From Lachnospiraceae bacterium (GTDB taxonomy: Bacteria > Bacillota > Clostridia > Lachnospirales > Lachnospiraceae), in assembly GCA_014804615.1 (NCBI GenBank), contig JAAUZL010000008.1, positions 210,870-274,869 of the forward strand: 64,000 nt of DNA, read 5' to 3'. The number at the start of each line of letters is the position of its first letter. The stretch's first letter is position 1. Shown here in pieces: positions 63,128 through 64,000 of the stretch. The notes below the pieces were generated by a model. The model was given only the letters and a program-made list of their open reading frames with translations. It did no database searches and was not told the DNA's origin. Both the position numbers and the translations under genes were made by a program.

Positions 63128-64000
63128 ATGTCATCAAAGTTTTTTAAGGTAAGAAGCATATTGTTTATTGTATGTATCACCATATTGGCAGCTATGCTGG
63201 TTTATATTGCTTCTTCCATGGCAGGGAAAGACGAAAGTGATGATGAAATACAGTTTCCCTTTTCACTTGTTTACAAACAGGATGGGATTCAGAACAGGAT
63301 AAACGGGTTTTACACGGAAGAGACTCTCTATTACTGTATACCGGGGTTTCTGTCACTGGAGGATATCTCTCTTGACATGGACATAGCCGGGCAGCTGCAG
63401 ATTGGAAATGAGGCATTTGAAGACGGCTCTGCACTGAAAAGTGTGGAACTGAATCAGGAATATGAAGCAATTCTCCGTAAGGATGATAAAAGCCTTTACA
63501 ATGGCACCATCATGTTCATGCGGGGTTCGGATCTTCCCGTAATCAGGCTGACTACGGCATCAGGAAGCATGGACTATATCCTTGCCGATAAGGAAAATTA
63601 TGAAAGTGGTTTTATGGAAGTGGCGGATGAAAAAGGCAGAGTACAGACCGTCGCAGAAGTCAAAAGTCTGTCCGGAAGAGGCAATACGGCATGGGATGCT
63701 CCCAAAAAGTCCTTTACATTAAAGCTGGATGACGCACAGGATATTCTGGGAATGGGCGCCGGGAAAACCTGGGTATTGAATGCCAATTATTACGATGGCG
63801 CTTATATCAGAAACCAGGTTGGATTTGAGATAGCAAACGAGAGCGGGATTTTGTTTACTCCGGAAGAGCGCTTCGTGGATTTATATATCGATGATGAGTA
63901 TATGGGCTTGTACCAGATCATGGAGAAGCTTAAAACAGGGCCAACCCGGGTAGATATCGGAAATCAGTATTTTCTGGAAATAGATTATATAGAGCGTGCC
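63128..64000 (+). CDS. CotH-family kinase, 5' part (runs off window)
   Basis: The 291 visible codons start MSSKFFKVRSILFIVCITIL, a signal anchor, and reach the first CotH block: EVKSLSGRGNTAWDAPKKSF, WVLNANYYDGAYIRNQVGFE and FVDLYIDDEYMGLYQIMEKL. It lacks the lamin-tail domain of its neighbour and has instead an unrecognised region before the kinase. No stop occurs before the end. It likely belongs to a cell-surface or spore-coat kinase operon continuing to the right. Confidence 0.85.
   Translation, partial: MSSKFFKVRSILFIVCITILAAMLVYIASSMAGKDESDDEIQFPFSLVYKQDGIQNRINGFYTEETLYYCIPGFLSLEDISLDMDIAGQLQIGNEAFEDGSALKSVELNQEYEAILRKDDKSLYNGTIMFMRGSDLPVIRLTTASGSMDYILADKENYESGFMEVADEKGRVQTVAEVKSLSGRGNTAWDAPKKSFTLKLDDAQDILGMGAGKTWVLNANYYDGAYIRNQVGFEIANESGILFTPEERFVDLYIDDEYMGLYQIMEKLKTGPTRVDIGNQYFLEIDYIERA

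Noticed and set aside
1..64000. CRISPR array
   Set aside because: No regular repeat-spacer pattern was seen on reading the window.

Overview
The window looks like a chromosome segment of a spore-forming gut-type Clostridia, most probably Lachnospiraceae. Supporting signs are low-to-middle GC, strong GGAGG-type ribosome binding sites, a SpoIIID regulator, two CotH spore-coat kinase genes, a DegV lipid-binding protein, MATE pumps, and IME/ICE genes of clostridial type. The genus cannot be fixed from sequence alone.

Layout, left to right. (1) 0.1-9.5 kb is a patchwork of short accessory genes: three GNAT acetyltransferases, a TfoX-C-like protein, an orphan Imm42-like immunity gene, an XRE regulator, a two-gene ABC exporter, a MATE pump and a DJ-1/PfpI protein. 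It contains a tRNA Tyr-Glu-Lys cluster (3.8-4.55 kb) in which the Tyr and Lys genes are each interrupted by a related 51-52 nt hairpin element whose stems differ by compensating changes. (2) 9.59-38.10 kb is a serial insertion array at the 3' end of a guaA-like gene. The last codons of that gene (E-F-E-stop, core ACTCGAACTC on the + strand) recur at 9586, 11452, 15654 and 38089, with a decayed relative near 4.93 kb. The three intervals carry, in order: a defence-type reverse transcriptase; a primase-helicase-PLD protein of TOTE conflict type plus a VapBC-like pair; and a 22.4 kb integrative mobilizable element. That element holds a TIR/nuclease/NACHT NLR-like protein, toxin-antitoxin genes, a tyrosine integrase and Xis, phage-type recombination genes (YqaJ exonuclease, single-strand annealing protein), a cassette of unknown membrane/TerB proteins, and MobC plus a small relaxase. 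Paired 11-bp-spaced repeats lie just inside its two ends.

(3) 38.1-47.1 kb is more core-like: a GMP synthase paralogue without a working glutaminase domain, DegV, a strange 1 kb polypurine/polypyrimidine tract, the full GMP synthase, a GNAT, a MATE pump, spoIIID, and two broken SOS-type genes (DNA polymerase IV and a YedK/HMCES-like protein). (4) 47.6-60.5 kb is a second defence island. It has two consecutive three-gene systems with the architecture of Detocs (defensive two-component system): a large repeat-rich sensor with a C-terminal HATPase, a lone receiver, and a receiver fused to a nucleoside-phosphorylase-fold effector. The two copies differ strongly in base composition and are separated by an IS66 transposase remnant, so they look independently acquired rather than recently duplicated. 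(5) 60.5-64 kb carries two divergently oriented CotH-family genes. The left one is split by a frameshift and the right one runs off the window.

Taken together, much of the window is a defence and mobility neighbourhood. The guaA 3' end collects defence modules in series, and the Detocs pair stands on a separate island. The least explained items are the hairpin insertions in tRNA genes and the unknown 31.5-35.9 kb cargo cassette.
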